Of a DNA stretch of 11,429 nt, positions 1 to 9,300 are shown piece by piece. Both the position numbers and the translations under genes were made by a program. The notes under the pieces were generated by a model. The model was given only the letters and a program-made list of their open reading frames with translations, made no database searches and had not been told where the DNA came from. Position 1 is the first letter of the stretch; each line of letters opens with the position of its first letter. Source of the stretch: Verrucomicrobiales bacterium (GTDB lineage Bacteria > Verrucomicrobiota > Verrucomicrobiia > Limisphaerales > UBA1096); contig PBKH01000003.1 in assembly GCA_002721375.1 (NCBI GenBank), forward strand, positions 38,528 through 49,956, given 5' to 3'.

Positions 1-245
1 CCTATTCCGGTCTGTATCGGTGGCGTACCCGTGACCATGGCGCAGTTGTTAACGTTGGTGAACGACGGCAACGCACCCCGTGCCTGGCCAAAGTAACCTT
101 CTGCCGAAAGCTTGGCTAATCGAGGCAGCTCTCCATGGGCAAAGCCAAGCGAGATATACTCCTCGGCACATCCATCCGCGCAAATAACCGCCACCGGACG
201 ATTGGGTAGCCGGTAATTACGTTGATTTATAGTTATCGTTTCCAA
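1..245 (-). CDS. phnA: Phosphonoacetate hydrolase, N-terminal part (runs off left edge)
   Basis: Reading the minus strand from a TTG at 245-243 gives 81 codons open to the window edge. The product closely resembles the N-terminus of phosphonoacetate hydrolase, an alkaline-phosphatase-superfamily metalloenzyme that cleaves the C-P bond of phosphonoacetate to acetate and phosphate in the cytoplasm. Visible marks are the YRLPNRPVAVICADGC segment (residues 11-26), whose Asp24 fits the first metal ligand, and PSFTNVNN (60-67), whose Thr63 fits the metal-bound nucleophilic Thr. TGTPPIQTGIG (72 onward) matches the family's TGxPPxxHGI, with Thr where His is usual. No signal peptide is seen, as expected. 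TTG is chosen because GAGGAG lies 8 nt upstream, no ATG or GTG is near, and the protein then begins at the usual family position. The rest of the active site is outside the window, so completeness and exact substrate cannot be confirmed. A related alkaline-phosphatase-type phosphodiesterase is the main alternative. Confidence 0.87.
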   Translation of the reverse strand, partial: METITINQRNYRLPNRPVAVICADGCAEEYISLGFAHGELPRLAKLSAEGYFGQARGALPSFTNVNNCAMVTGTPPIQTGI

Positions 246-253
246 ATAAATTT

Positions 254-259
254 CTCCTC
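254..259 (-). promoter_or_regulatory. Ribosome binding site of phnA
   Basis: GAGGAG on the minus strand, with an 8-nt spacer to the TTG at 245-243. It decides the start of the phosphonoacetate hydrolase gene, which has no ATG nearby. Confidence 0.75.
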
Positions 260-292
260 GGGCGACAAATGCAGACAAACGATGGGTTAGGG

Positions 293-313
293 CGCTTGAT
301 CAAGGCTTAAGCG
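293..313. promoter_or_regulatory. Two adjacent palindromes upstream of phnA
   Basis: In the 89-bp gap between the last pseudopilin gene and phnA, CTTGATCAAG (295-304) abuts GCTTAAGC (305-312), both perfect palindromes. The block can also fold as a 5-bp CGCTT/AAGCG hairpin with an 11-nt loop. No T-run follows on either strand, so it is not a typical terminator. It could be an operator for phnA, but no regulator is seen here and the match may be chance. Confidence 0.25.
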
Positions 314-334
314 ATTGTAGAGCTATGCAATCTA

Positions 335-1183
335 TCATCTTGGCAAGCCAGTATACCAATGGATTGTACCCATGTATTTCTCGGCGCTATCGGTAATCGG
401 AATGCTGGCGACATGTCCATCTCCCCAAAGCGAGTTGTTTTTACCATGCCGAAACCATTCCTGAAAAATCTCGTACTCAGGATAGTAAAGACCCCACCGG
501 CCACTTAATCTCCATTCACCGAGATTCTGCTTAACACCGGGATTAGTACCCAGTGCATCGTTGGTCGTGGCTGTACCATCGGCCTCAAGCCGGTGCTCGG
601 CGGCATCCTGCGCAATAATGGTCTCGGACGGGGCACTTAATTCAATACGACGACGCGGACGCATCGCAGTCGATGTTTGCCGTTGGACAGCAGTAAAAAA
701 ACGTCCGTTTATTCCGTACGAGCCGTCCAACCAAAAATCAGGGGAAAACTTGTAATCCCAGCGCCACTCATCAATGACCTTTGCCGCTGGGTCACGCCAG
801 AGTCGGACCTGTTTGCCAACATAAGAATAATAAGCAACACCCCAATAGGCGTCCGGACTGTTGGGATCATCGATCACGCGCCGAGCCGATTTCATACGAG
901 GATTCATATACCATTTGCCGTGGTTAGGAGGCTGCCCTGCGGTGCTGTGGTGCAGCCAGCCCTCGTGATCCTCCTCATAAAGTTTCATGGCAATATCAAT
1001 CTGGTGAAGGCTGTTCACACAATAGGCGGATTTACCCTGCTCCTTCGCACGAGACAACGCCGGTAGCAACAGCCCAGCAAGGATGGCAATGATGGCAATA
1101 ACCACTAGCAGTTCGATCAGAGTGAATGCATTAACTTTGGAACGAGCTGTCCAATTTATCTCAGCGTTAGATCGAATTACCAC
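335..1183 (-). CDS. Prepilin-type N-terminal cleavage/methylation protein, paralog 1
   Basis: The 282-aa product is a pseudopilin-like protein of the type II secretion/type IV pilus class. Residues 1-19 form a basic leader (RSNAEINWTARSKVNA) followed by [18 protein letters not shown], the class III signal cut by prepilin peptidase just before Phe20, with Glu24 at mature position 5. Position -1 is Ala instead of the usual Gly. The hydrophobic helix is followed by a globular domain with AYC, a Tyr/Asp-rich segment and, near the C-terminus, a His-x8-DGH motif (RHGKNNSLWGDGH). It is a close paralog of the gene just upstream (28-bp gap), sharing for example PPNHGKW and MNPRMK. The paralog's LWRCPAAK reads LWRDPAAK here, so one normally conserved Cys is gone. 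The GTG start has no clear Shine-Dalgarno and the frame is open upstream, so the start is only fairly sure. In PVC bacteria such genes are numerous and their exact roles unknown; a structural role in a pilus-like or secretion apparatus is inference. Confidence 0.85.
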   Translation of the reverse strand: MVIRSNAEINWTARSKVNAFTLIELLVVIAIIAILAGLLLPALSRAKEQGKSAYCVNSLHQIDIAMKLYEEDHEGWLHHSTAGQPPNHGKWYMNPRMKSARRVIDDPNSPDAYWGVAYYSYVGKQVRLWRDPAAKVIDEWRWDYKFSPDFWLDGSYGINGRFFTAVQRQTSTAMRPRRRIELSAPSETIIAQDAAEHRLEADGTATTNDALGTNPGVKQNLGEWRLSGRWGLYYPEYEIFQEWFRHGKNNSLWGDGHVASIPITDSAEKYMGTIHWYTGLPR

Positions 1184-1211
1184 CGAAACTAGATAAGGAT
1201 TATAAATTACC

Positions 1212-2069
1212 CTAGAGCTCTGTTCCCCTGTACCAATGGATGTTTTTCATGAAATCAGGACCTCCACCTTGCTGTGGAGTCCTGCCACAATCTTTGGTGT
1301 ATCGAATAGGACTTACATGGCCATCAGCCCACAACGTTTGACATGACGCACCATAAGGTTTTCCAATTCCATGCCGGAACCATTCAGATACCCAATCCAC
1401 ATCAGGATATAGTGCGGCTAAACTATATTTCCATTGTGTTAAGTTTTCAGCTCCTCCGTTGGCTGCCAAATTGTCACTCGGCCCACCATCCATTTTCTGT
1501 TCACCCGCGTCCTGGACAATAATGGTCTGGTTAGCATCAATAAGATCAGATCGCTTTCTTGGTCGCCTTGTCCTAGGCCTGTTGTCTGAATCAAAATTGA
1601 AGAACTGGCCATTAATCCCATATGAAGCATCCAGCCAAAAGTCAGCACCATATTTCAACCCATCCTCTCTCCATTCATCGGATGTCTTGGCAGCAGGGCA
1701 ACGCCAAAGCCGTATTGTTCCTCCAGCATATTTGTAATAGGCGAGCCCCCAATACGCATCACCGCTATTTGGATCTGGAATAAGTTTACGGGCTGCCTTC
1801 ATTCGTGGGTTCATAAACCATTTGCCATGATTTGGCGGGCTTCCTCCCGGGGTATGGTGCAACCAGCCCTCGTTGTCGTCTTCATACAGATGAAAAATAA
1901 TTTCCAATTGTTTCAGGCTGTTGGTGCAGTACGCCTGTTTTCCCTTTTCTTTTGCACCAGCCAATGCCGGCAATAACAGTCCCGCCAAAATTGCAATGAT
2001 GGCGATAACCACCAGCAATTCGATCAGGGTAAAACCCTTCACTTGATTTATTCTTTGTTTGGTCTTCAT
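1212..2069 (-). CDS. Prepilin-type N-terminal cleavage/methylation protein, paralog 2
   Basis: This 285-aa pseudopilin-like protein begins [12 protein letters not shown], with cleavage expected after Gly12, then [18 protein letters not shown] with Glu17 at mature position 5. The soluble part has AYC, an LWRCPAAK segment with the family's second Cys (codon 1698-1700), a [11 protein letters not shown] segment, and a C-terminal His...LWADGHV motif typical of Verrucomicrobia/Planctomycetes members. The His-to-DG spacing is longer than in paralog 1 because of an insertion (KPYGASCQT). The ATG (2069-2067) overlaps the TGA of the ankyrin gene as ATGA, and there is no strong ribosome binding site, so translation is probably coupled. 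It would be inserted in the inner membrane and processed by a prepilin peptidase encoded elsewhere. No ATPase, secretin or peptidase of such a system is in the window. Confidence 0.88.
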   Translation of the reverse strand: MKTKQRINQVKGFTLIELLVVIAIIAILAGLLLPALAGAKEKGKQAYCTNSLKQLEIIFHLYEDDNEGWLHHTPGGSPPNHGKWFMNPRMKAARKLIPDPNSGDAYWGLAYYKYAGGTIRLWRCPAAKTSDEWREDGLKYGADFWLDASYGINGQFFNFDSDNRPRTRRPRKRSDLIDANQTIIVQDAGEQKMDGGPSDNLAANGGAENLTQWKYSLAALYPDVDWVSEWFRHGIGKPYGASCQTLWADGHVSPIRYTKDCGRTPQQGGGPDFMKNIHWYRGTEL

Positions 2070-2674
2070 TGATCTTTTGTTATTTTTGTTAATGCTAAAA
2101 TTATCTTGTCGATTTGTTTTTTTGATATGTCCTGCCCCATTGGGCCACTTAATCCATCCTGCCCACTCATTGATTTGGCAACTTCGATCGGGGAGTTTCC
2201 TCCAAGATTTTTCAATGTCACATCAGCTCCCTCATCCATCAAATAAACAACCAAATCCAAATCAGCCGACCTGACGGCATAGTGCAACGCCGTTGCACCA
2301 ACCTTATTGGTGGCATTGATGTCCACCCCTCCCCCAAGTAATTCATCGGCAAACTCTTTTCGGCTGTAGGTAACAGCCTTGTGAAGAGTTGTGTTTCCCA
2401 GTTTGTCACGAAGTTGAATGTTGGCATCATTATTTATCAACAATTCAAAGGCCTTGTCTGATCCACTGCCAATGATGTGAAAGAGCGCAGTCTCACCTGC
2501 TGGATCGGCATGATCTACCGAAATGCCAGACTCAATGCAGGCATTAAGTTTCTGCAAGTCTCCAAATCGAGCCGCTTGTATTATGTCATCCGCATTTTGG
2601 CACGCGGTCATAAGCACAACCGAAACGAGGCCAAATGCGACTGGATAAGTCGTCAATGATAATTTATTTCCCAA
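2066..2674 (-). CDS. Ankyrin-repeat lipoprotein
   Basis: The 202-aa product has an N-terminal lipoprotein signal: a short polar start with Lys4, a hydrophobic stretch (about 11-22) and the lipobox M-T-A-Cys25. Gln at +2 is compatible with outer-membrane sorting in Gram-negative bacteria. Residues about 29-166 hold four to five ankyrin repeats of ~33 residues; the clearest are GETALFHII (60-68), GNTTLHKAV (93-101), GATALHYAV (126-134) and GNSPIEVA (159-166), each followed by LL/YL and an (N/D)-x-(N/D)A-type turn. Ankyrin repeats bind proteins, so it may act as an envelope-anchored scaffold; its partner is unknown. The start is probably TTG (2674), inside the end of the preceding lipoprotein gene (11-bp overlap). 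An in-frame stop lies just upstream and there is no ATG before the signal core. A TTG at codon 7 is an alternative. Its stop overlaps the next ATG. Confidence 0.82.
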   Translation of the reverse strand: MGNKLSLTTYPVAFGLVSVVLMTACQNADDIIQAARFGDLQKLNACIESGISVDHADPAGETALFHIIGSGSDKAFELLINNDANIQLRDKLGNTTLHKAVTYSRKEFADELLGGGVDINATNKVGATALHYAVRSADLDLVVYLMDEGADVTLKNLGGNSPIEVAKSMSGQDGLSGPMGQDISKKQIDKIILALTKITKDQ

Positions 2675-3035
2675 AGCTCTGCATTTTCAGGTACTGACCC
2701 GCTGCTGCGTTCCCCTGCTCTGCTGCGCTCTGAAGGTTCTCGGCAACAACCATCAGCCCCCCGGCAATCAAGTCTCGCTGATCGGAGTTTAAGTCGGGCA
2801 GGCTCATCAACTGCTTTAATACTCCATGGGCACTCGTGTAATTTTTGGCCTTGAGCAGTTGTGTTGCGCGATTGGCCATCGACTTGATGTTGGAGTTCTT
2901 TTCATCCTTGAATGCCTCGGCAATGGTTTCCGGAGCATCCTCAAGCGTCATTTCGGTTGGATATTTGTCCCCACCGCACCCTGTACAGATTAAAAACCAG
3001 GATAAAAAAAGGCCAAATGCCATTTTTTTAATCAT
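2664..3035 (-). CDS. Small predicted lipoprotein of unknown function
   Basis: I do not recognise a family for this 123-aa protein. It starts MIKKMAFGLFLSWFLICTGC, a textbook basic-plus-hydrophobic lipoprotein signal ending in the lipobox C-T-G-Cys20, followed by a Gly-Gly-Asp linker. The mature ~100 residues are polar and look helical, with repeated Ala/Leu/Lys patterns (ATQLLKAKNYTSAHGVLKQL) that could form TPR-like helical hairpins; this is only an impression. ATG at 3035 is preferred because GAGG (3045-3042) stands six bases upstream. An in-frame ATG at 3041 or TTG at 3047 would add 2-4 residues but overlap that site. It is the first gene after the hairpin at 3060-3106 and overlaps the ankyrin lipoprotein gene, so the two probably work at the same membrane. 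Confidence 0.75.
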   Translation of the reverse strand: MIKKMAFGLFLSWFLICTGCGGDKYPTEMTLEDAPETIAEAFKDEKNSNIKSMANRATQLLKAKNYTSAHGVLKQLMSLPDLNSDQRDLIAGGLMVVAENLQSAAEQGNAAAGQYLKMQSFGK

Positions 3036-3041
3036 TTTCAT

Positions 3042-3045
3042 CCTC
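3042..3045 (-). promoter_or_regulatory. Ribosome binding site deciding the small lipoprotein start
   Basis: GAGG on the minus strand, six bases before the ATG at 3035-3033. It favours that ATG over the upstream in-frame TTG (3047) and ATG (3041), which overlap the site. Confidence 0.6.
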
Positions 3046-3059
3046 AAATCAAGTCCCCA

Positions 3060-3106
3060 GAAAAATTAGACAACAGCCCCGGTGATGCACTTGCACCACC
3101 GGGACT
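3060..3106 (-). terminator. Probable Rho-independent terminator after the giant gene
   Basis: On the minus strand, 43 bases past the TAA of the giant gene, a 10-bp outer stem (AGTCCCGGTG / CACCGGGGCT, one G-T pair) continues through a G-T pair and three Watson-Crick pairs to an AAGT tetraloop, about 14 bp in all (3075-3106). A T5 run follows about nine bases after the stem (3065-3061), further away than is ideal, so termination may be partial. It separates the giant gene from the lipoprotein/pseudopilin cassette. Confidence 0.65.
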
Positions 3107-3149
3107 ACTGATCACTTTAACGGTGTGTCTCCTTATAATTCATCAATTC

Positions 3150-3317
3150 TTACTTAACCGCACGGCCAAACTGCATCACCTCGTCCACAGGAATTGTCAA
3201 CGGGCTGGCTGCATCCACGTCCTGCCATGGACCATTGACCGTAGGGGCTGCCTGTAGCTTACCATCAAAGGTCAATGTCACCGTACCATCTCCATTGTTG
3301 ACAATGCTCAATGCCGG
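3150..3317 (-). other. C-terminal tail, possible secretion-related module
   Basis: Residues 2705-2759: LSIVNNGDGTVTLTFDGKLQ, VNGPWQDVDAASPLTIP and a final FGRAVK. From memory, a short terminal domain with G.L..A..V.GPW.dv..aSP and a final F.R is common at the end of exported Verrucomicrobia proteins. No PEP-CTERM or LPXTG signal is present. Confidence 0.45.
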
Positions 3318-6300
3318 TGTATCTGCCGCCGGGCGAATGATCATGCCACTGACACCTCCGCTGCCATCTTCAAGATGCATGTACCAAAGCGGCTGACCTA
3401 CTTCGACAACAACTTGAACCGTTGCACTACCCTTGGCGAAATCACCTGTGTTCTGTTCTGCAGGTTCTTCACCGGTCCAGATCTTGGCGAACTGGCTTGC
3501 ATCCGTCTGTCGGCCTTCGAAGACGGTTACATTGTATGTCCCAGCTGGTAGACCATCAATCCGCATACGCGCCGTTGTGCCTGCCGCATCGGCAATCTTG
3601 AAGAGGTAATCATTGCGAGCCTCCTGTGGTACGCTTACTCCATCGTATTCAGCTCCTTCACCCGGTTGCGCCGGGTTGTTCGGATTGAAACCGTCGTCCA
3701 ACGCCGTGATTGTAACACCGTCACCCAGACTTGCTGCTTCATCCTGAACAAGGTTGTTGATCGAAACCCAAGGATCGGGTGAGGCACCTGCCGAATTAGG
3801 TCCGGTTCCAGCAAAGTCGATGAGGATCGTCGATGGAGTCGACGGTGTTTCAGAAACACCAAGATAACCTTCAACGAGTTTCCTGTCCGCATCACTAAGG
3901 GCGGAACCGAATATAATCAGCTGCTCGACATCTCCGACAAAGTCGTAGCCACTTGAACTGTACGCACCAATGATTATTGAAGCGTTGGCTTTGACGTTGT
4001 TGGAAGGTGTGCCCCCAACATTCAGGTTTTTGCCGTTTGCATAAAAAGCATGGCTGTCTGCTGTTAGTACAGTACTCCAAACCGTGGATACTCCGTCATA
4101 GGCTGTAATGTCGTCCCCGGAGTAGGTTGTTCCGTTGTACTGCTCCACGACAAACCCTCCCTTGCCATCATCACGTTGGTGGGATGTGCTGTTTATGCCG
4201 ATGTTGTAAACATATGTGCCTGACGTGGCAAATGGTGCTTCTGCACTGTAATTTCCAACCCAAAAGACGGTGAGTTCTTTGGATTCAGCGTTGGATAGTG
4301 CACCCTCGAGATATCTTCCATCCGCACTGACCTCTGTATCGTCGAATGTCAGCTTGCCACTGCCATCATATGTGATGAGTTCCGGTGCTCCGCCACCCTT
4401 CTGAGTTGATTGAACGATCATGTTATCAAGGAAACCGCCGTTGCTATCGATCGGCGTCCAGGAGACCACAGAGTTGCCTTCTGTCTTGACGCCATGTTTC
4501 CCATCATAGTGGGCTATCAATGAGTCAAGCGCCTGGGTTGATAAACCTGAAACAACCGAGGAAAGACCATCTGGACCCCCAACACCAGATCCAGTTTCAC
4601 CTGTAACCATGATGTTATCAATTGCCCACCACCAATTATTGTGACCCTGATGATCCCAAGCAACAACGGCTGTCTTCGCTCCAGCCGGATTGTTCAGGCT
4701 AAGCGTCACTGTCTCGTTGTAGGCCGTCGGAGTATCGGGAGTTAATTCCAACAGTGTAACTGGAGCACCGCCATCATATGTAACAGTCACCTTGCCGTTC
4801 TGTGGTTCCTGCCTCCAACTCGAGTCATAAGTAAGCACCAATGAACCAGCAGCAGCAGTTGAGATGTCAAAGGCCGGGGTGGCAAGTGATGCGTTGAACT
4901 TGGCATCTACCTTGTCGTCATACTCGTCAGAGTCACCCACTGCGACAACTCCAGAACCTTTTGTGAATTGAGCTCTATCCTGACCGGCGGTGGCATTCCA
5001 CGAAACCGGATCAAGGAATGTCCAACCATCAAACTCAACCACGTCATCCCCGTCAGCTGTTGGGCCGTGACCGTCACCAAGCACCATTACCCAACCCTCA
5101 GGGCCTGTCGCAGTCCAGTCGGTGCCGTCTCCTCCCGACTCACTGTCGGAAACGAATGGACCCAGTTCCAAACTGTCGAAATTTTCAGCAAAGAAAATTC
5201 CATCTTCTGAAACAACGCTGAATGAGGTCTTGGCCAATTGAGTGTATCCGTCATTCTCAAAGAAAATGGCGAAATAATCACCCACCTCAAGTCCCTCCAA
5301 GGTGACCGATCCATCAGTCAGACCATCACCGGCCGTTTGGGTACCGCTTACATAGGCCCACTTTAAGCTGCCAACCTCACCCGGCGTCATATCCGGACGG
5401 TAAAGCCCGATCCAATCCTTGGCATTGCCTGGGCCGCTACTGAAGTTAACTACGATCGGTGACCCAGCTGCAAACTTGGCCCGGCTGGTTGCAACACTCG
5501 GTGGATCCACCACGTTAAACTCGGTATTAGCCATCTGCGTGTAACCGTCATTGATGAAGAACCGAGCCACATAGTCACCCGCAGGCAGGCCGTCAGCAAA
5601 GGTGATAACACCCTCAGTCAAACCCTCACCAGCAGTCGAACTGCCACTCACGTAGGCCCACTTCAGGCTTCCGACCTCGCCAGGTGTCATGTCAGGACCA
5701 TAAAGACCAACCCAATCTTTCGGATTGCCCTCACCATTCTTGAAGTTAACGACAATTGCCTCGCCGCTTATGTACGTTGCCTTGTCAGTAGCAACAGCAG
5801 GATCATCTGGTCCCGGACCAGCCGGCTTGGCCTTGACAGCGATATTGTCGATAGCCCACCACCAATTGTTGTGCCCTTGGTGATCCCAAGTGACGACCAT
5901 GCTTGAGGCGCCCTCTGGGTTGTTTAGCTCCAACTCGACGCTCTCATCGTATGCGGTTGGCGTGTCCGGCGTCAATTCAAGCAGTGTAACCGCTTCACCA
6001 CCGTCGTAACTCACCAGGACTTTGCCACTCTGGGGCTCTTGCCTCCAACTAGAGTCATAGGTTAGGAGCAATGAACCGGCAGAGGAAGCCGATATATCAA
6101 TCGCAGGTGTGGACAGCGACGCATTGAACTTGGCGTCAGCCTTGTCGTCATACTCATCCGAATCACCCACGGCCACCACGCCTGTGCCCTTAGTGAATAG
6201 TGCACGATCCTGACCAGCCGTAGCATTCCAAGAGACCGGATCAAGGAACGTCCAGCCATCGAACTCAACAGCAACATCTCCACCCGCGGTCGGACCATGA

Positions 6301-9300
6301 TCTTCGCCCTTGGCCTGTACCCAACCATCGGGCGCAGTGGCAGTCCAGTCTGTACCGTCACCACCAGACTCACTATCGGAGACAAACGGACCAAGCTCCA
6401 GATCGTCAAAGTTCTCCATGAAGTAATAACCATCAGGCAACACCTTCTTGGCGAAGACACGTACGTTATCAATAGCCCACCACCAGTTGTTATGGCCCTG
6501 ATGGTCCCAGGTAATTATCGCACTACTGGCTCCAGACGGATTACCAAGCGGAAGGGTGACTGTCTCGTTGTAGGCAGTCGGCGTTTCGGGAGTCAACTCA
6601 AGTAATACAACCGGTTCACCGCCATCAAAAGAGACGAGCACCTTGCCCTGCTGAGGCTCTTGACGCCAACTCGAGTCATAGGTGACATACAACGAACCGG
6701 CCGCCGCACCAGCAATATTTAGTGATGGTGTCGATAGAGCGGCATCAAACTTGGCATCTGCCGCGTCGTCATACTCATCCGAGTCGCCCACTGCTACTAC
6801 ACCGATGCCCTTTGTGAATTGAGCTCGGTCCTGACCTGCAGTCGCATCCCACGAAGCCGGATCCATAAAGGTCCAGCCATTGAATTCCTTGACAGCATCA
6901 CCGCCCGCGGTCGGCCCATGATTCGGGCCGAGTACCATTGTCCAGCCGCTCGGGGCCGTAGCGGTCCAGTCTGTGCCGTCGCCACCAGATTCCGTGCCAC
7001 TTTCAAACGGACCCAATTCTAAGCTATCAAAGCCCTCAACCAAGTAGTGATTATCAGGAAGGGATGGCTCCACTGGCGCAGTGGAATAAACCACAATGTT
7101 ATCAATAGCCCACCACCAGTTATTATAGCCCTGATGATCCCAGGTGATCACCGCGAAGTTCGCCCCCGCCGGGTTATCCACATTAAGGACTACTGTCTCG
7201 TTGTAAGCAGTCGGCGTGTCCGGGGTCAAAGTAACCAGCGTAACCGGATCGCCCCCGTCGAAGGAGATACTGACCGTGCCACTCTGGGGTTCCTGACGCC
7301 AACTCGAGTCATAACGCACCACCAAGGAACCAGCCTGCACTCCATTCAGACTGATCTGCGGAGTCGCCAGCGAAGCATTGAACTTGGCATCAGCCTTATC
7401 GTCGTATTCGTCAGAGTCACCAACTGCAATTACGCCGGTGCCCTTTGTGAACTCGCCGCGCGCTTGACCAGCCGTTGCATTCCAAGATACCGGGTCGAAG
7501 AAAGTCCATCCGTCAAATTCAACAGCAACATCTCCACCCGCGGTCGGACCATGATCTTCGCCCTTGGCCTGTACCCAACCCTCTGGCGCAGTAGCTGTCC
7601 AGTCAGTACCATCGCCACCCGACTCGCTGTCGGAAACAAATGGACCTAGTTCCAGACTATCGAAGTTCTCGGAAAATAGCGGTTGCAATTCGCCGGTAAT
7701 CTCGATGTTGTCGATGGCCCACCACCAGTTGTTGTGGCCTTGATGATCCCAAGTGATAACCATGCTAGAGGCACCCTCGGGATTATTAAGCCTAACCGTC
7801 ACGGTGTCGTTGTAACCGGTCGGAGTATCTGGTGTAAGCGTAACCAAAGTGACAGCATCACCCCCGTCGTACGCCACGCTGACAGTGCCGCTCTGGGGTT
7901 CTTTACGCCAACTGGAATCGTATTTAAGGATGAGAGACTCTGGATCGATACCGGCAATGCTGATCGCCGGAGTTGAAAGCGAAGCATTAAACTTTGCATC
8001 AGCCTTGTCATCATATTCGTCTGAGTCACCCACAGCCACTACTCCAGTACCCTTGGTGAACTCGCCACGGGATTGACCAGCTGTAGCGTTCCAAGAAACA
8101 GGATCCAGAAAGGTCCAGCCATCAAACTCGACCACATCATCGCCGCCCGCAGTCGGGCCGTGGTCATCGGCCTGATTTGATGCCCATCCTTCAGGAGCAG
8201 TAGCTGTCCAGTCGGTGCCGTCGCCTCCGGACTCGCTGTCAGAGACAAACGGACCCAATTCTAGGCTGTCAAAGTTCTCGGCAAAAACCAAAGTCGAGCC
8301 CGGCTTCAGTAGTACGGCTAAACGCGCCGCATTGCTGGTAGCTGAACCCGCCGAGTTACTGACCTCTACAGTATAGGAACCGGTATCCGCCTCAGAAACG
8401 TTGCTCAACTCAAGCACCGGCCCATCGGCACCGGCGATCTCCGTGTCACCCTTGAACCACTTATAAAAGATCGGCTCGTCGCCGTTGGCTTCAACCTTGA
8501 AACTAACGCCGTCGCCCTCTGTCGCCTCAACACTGGTCAATTGGGTCACGATACCGGCTGGCGCCTTGCCAACGGTGACCTTGATATTGTCAATCGCCCA
8601 CCACCAGTTGTTGTGTCCCTGATGGTCCCAAGTGATCACCGCCTTTTTGGCTCCATCCGGATTACCAAGCGGCAAAGTGACTGTCTCATTGTAGGCGGTT
8701 GGGGTATCCGGGGTAAGGGTGAGCAGGGTAATAGGATCGCCGCCATCAAATGAAACTGACACGGTACCATTCTGCGGCTCCTGCCTCCAACTGGAGTCAT
8801 AGACAAGAATTGCTGTACCCGCAGCCACGCCGTCTAAACTAAACGCAGGGGTGGAAAGCGAGGCGTTAAACTTGGCGTCAGCAAGATCATCATACTCATC
8901 CGAATCGCCTACCGCGATCACTCCTGTGCCCTTGGTAAACTCAGCACGATCCTGACCCGCAGTTGCATTCCACGAAACCGGGTCCATAAACGTCCAACCG
9001 TCAAACTCCGTAACCGCATCACCTTCGGCCGTTGGACCATGATCGTCAGCCCTGGTCATTACCCAGCCTGTCGGTGTATCAGCGGTCCAGTCAGTGCCAT
9101 CGCCGCCCGATTCACTTGAAGACTCAAAAGGTCCAAGCTCAAGACTGTCAAAGTTCTCCGCAAAGATAGGCTGAGGTTCACCCGCAACAATAATATTGTC
9201 GATCGCCCACCACCAGTTGTTGGTAGCGTCGATATAGCTAAAGGTCAGCTTCATCACCTTCGCCCCGGCCGGATTACTGATCGACAGGTTGACAGTCTCG

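Noticed and set aside
677..1066. Plus-strand open frame of about 129 codons opposite pseudopilin paralog 1.
   Set aside because: It lies wholly antisense to a well-supported gene, and its translation shows no domain or export signal.
3044..3115. A 23-codon minus-strand reading frame starting GTG, spanning the hairpin, with AAGGAG at 3129-3134 upstream.
   Set aside because: The spacing from AAGGAG to GTG is 13 bases, the peptide has no recognisable features, and the hairpin explains the composition better. A leader peptide is possible but unsupported.
5835..5880. Triple CCACCACCA runs repeated in every module, considered as a possible DNA-binding or microsatellite repeat.
   Set aside because: They are the complement of three Trp codons (TGG) in WWWAIDN, which has no synonymous choice.
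7047..7649. Plus-strand open frame of about 200 codons opposite R5, and other antisense frames in the giant gene.
   Set aside because: Similar frames recur opposite several modules because the coding strand is repetitive; they mirror the repeat and have no independent support.
5826..8294. R4-R7 considered as a recent DNA tandem array or mobile element.
   Set aside because: Apart from the 62-bp tract, the copies differ at many third codon positions, there are no terminal inverted repeats or transposase, and the frame is intact, so this is an old protein-level repeat.
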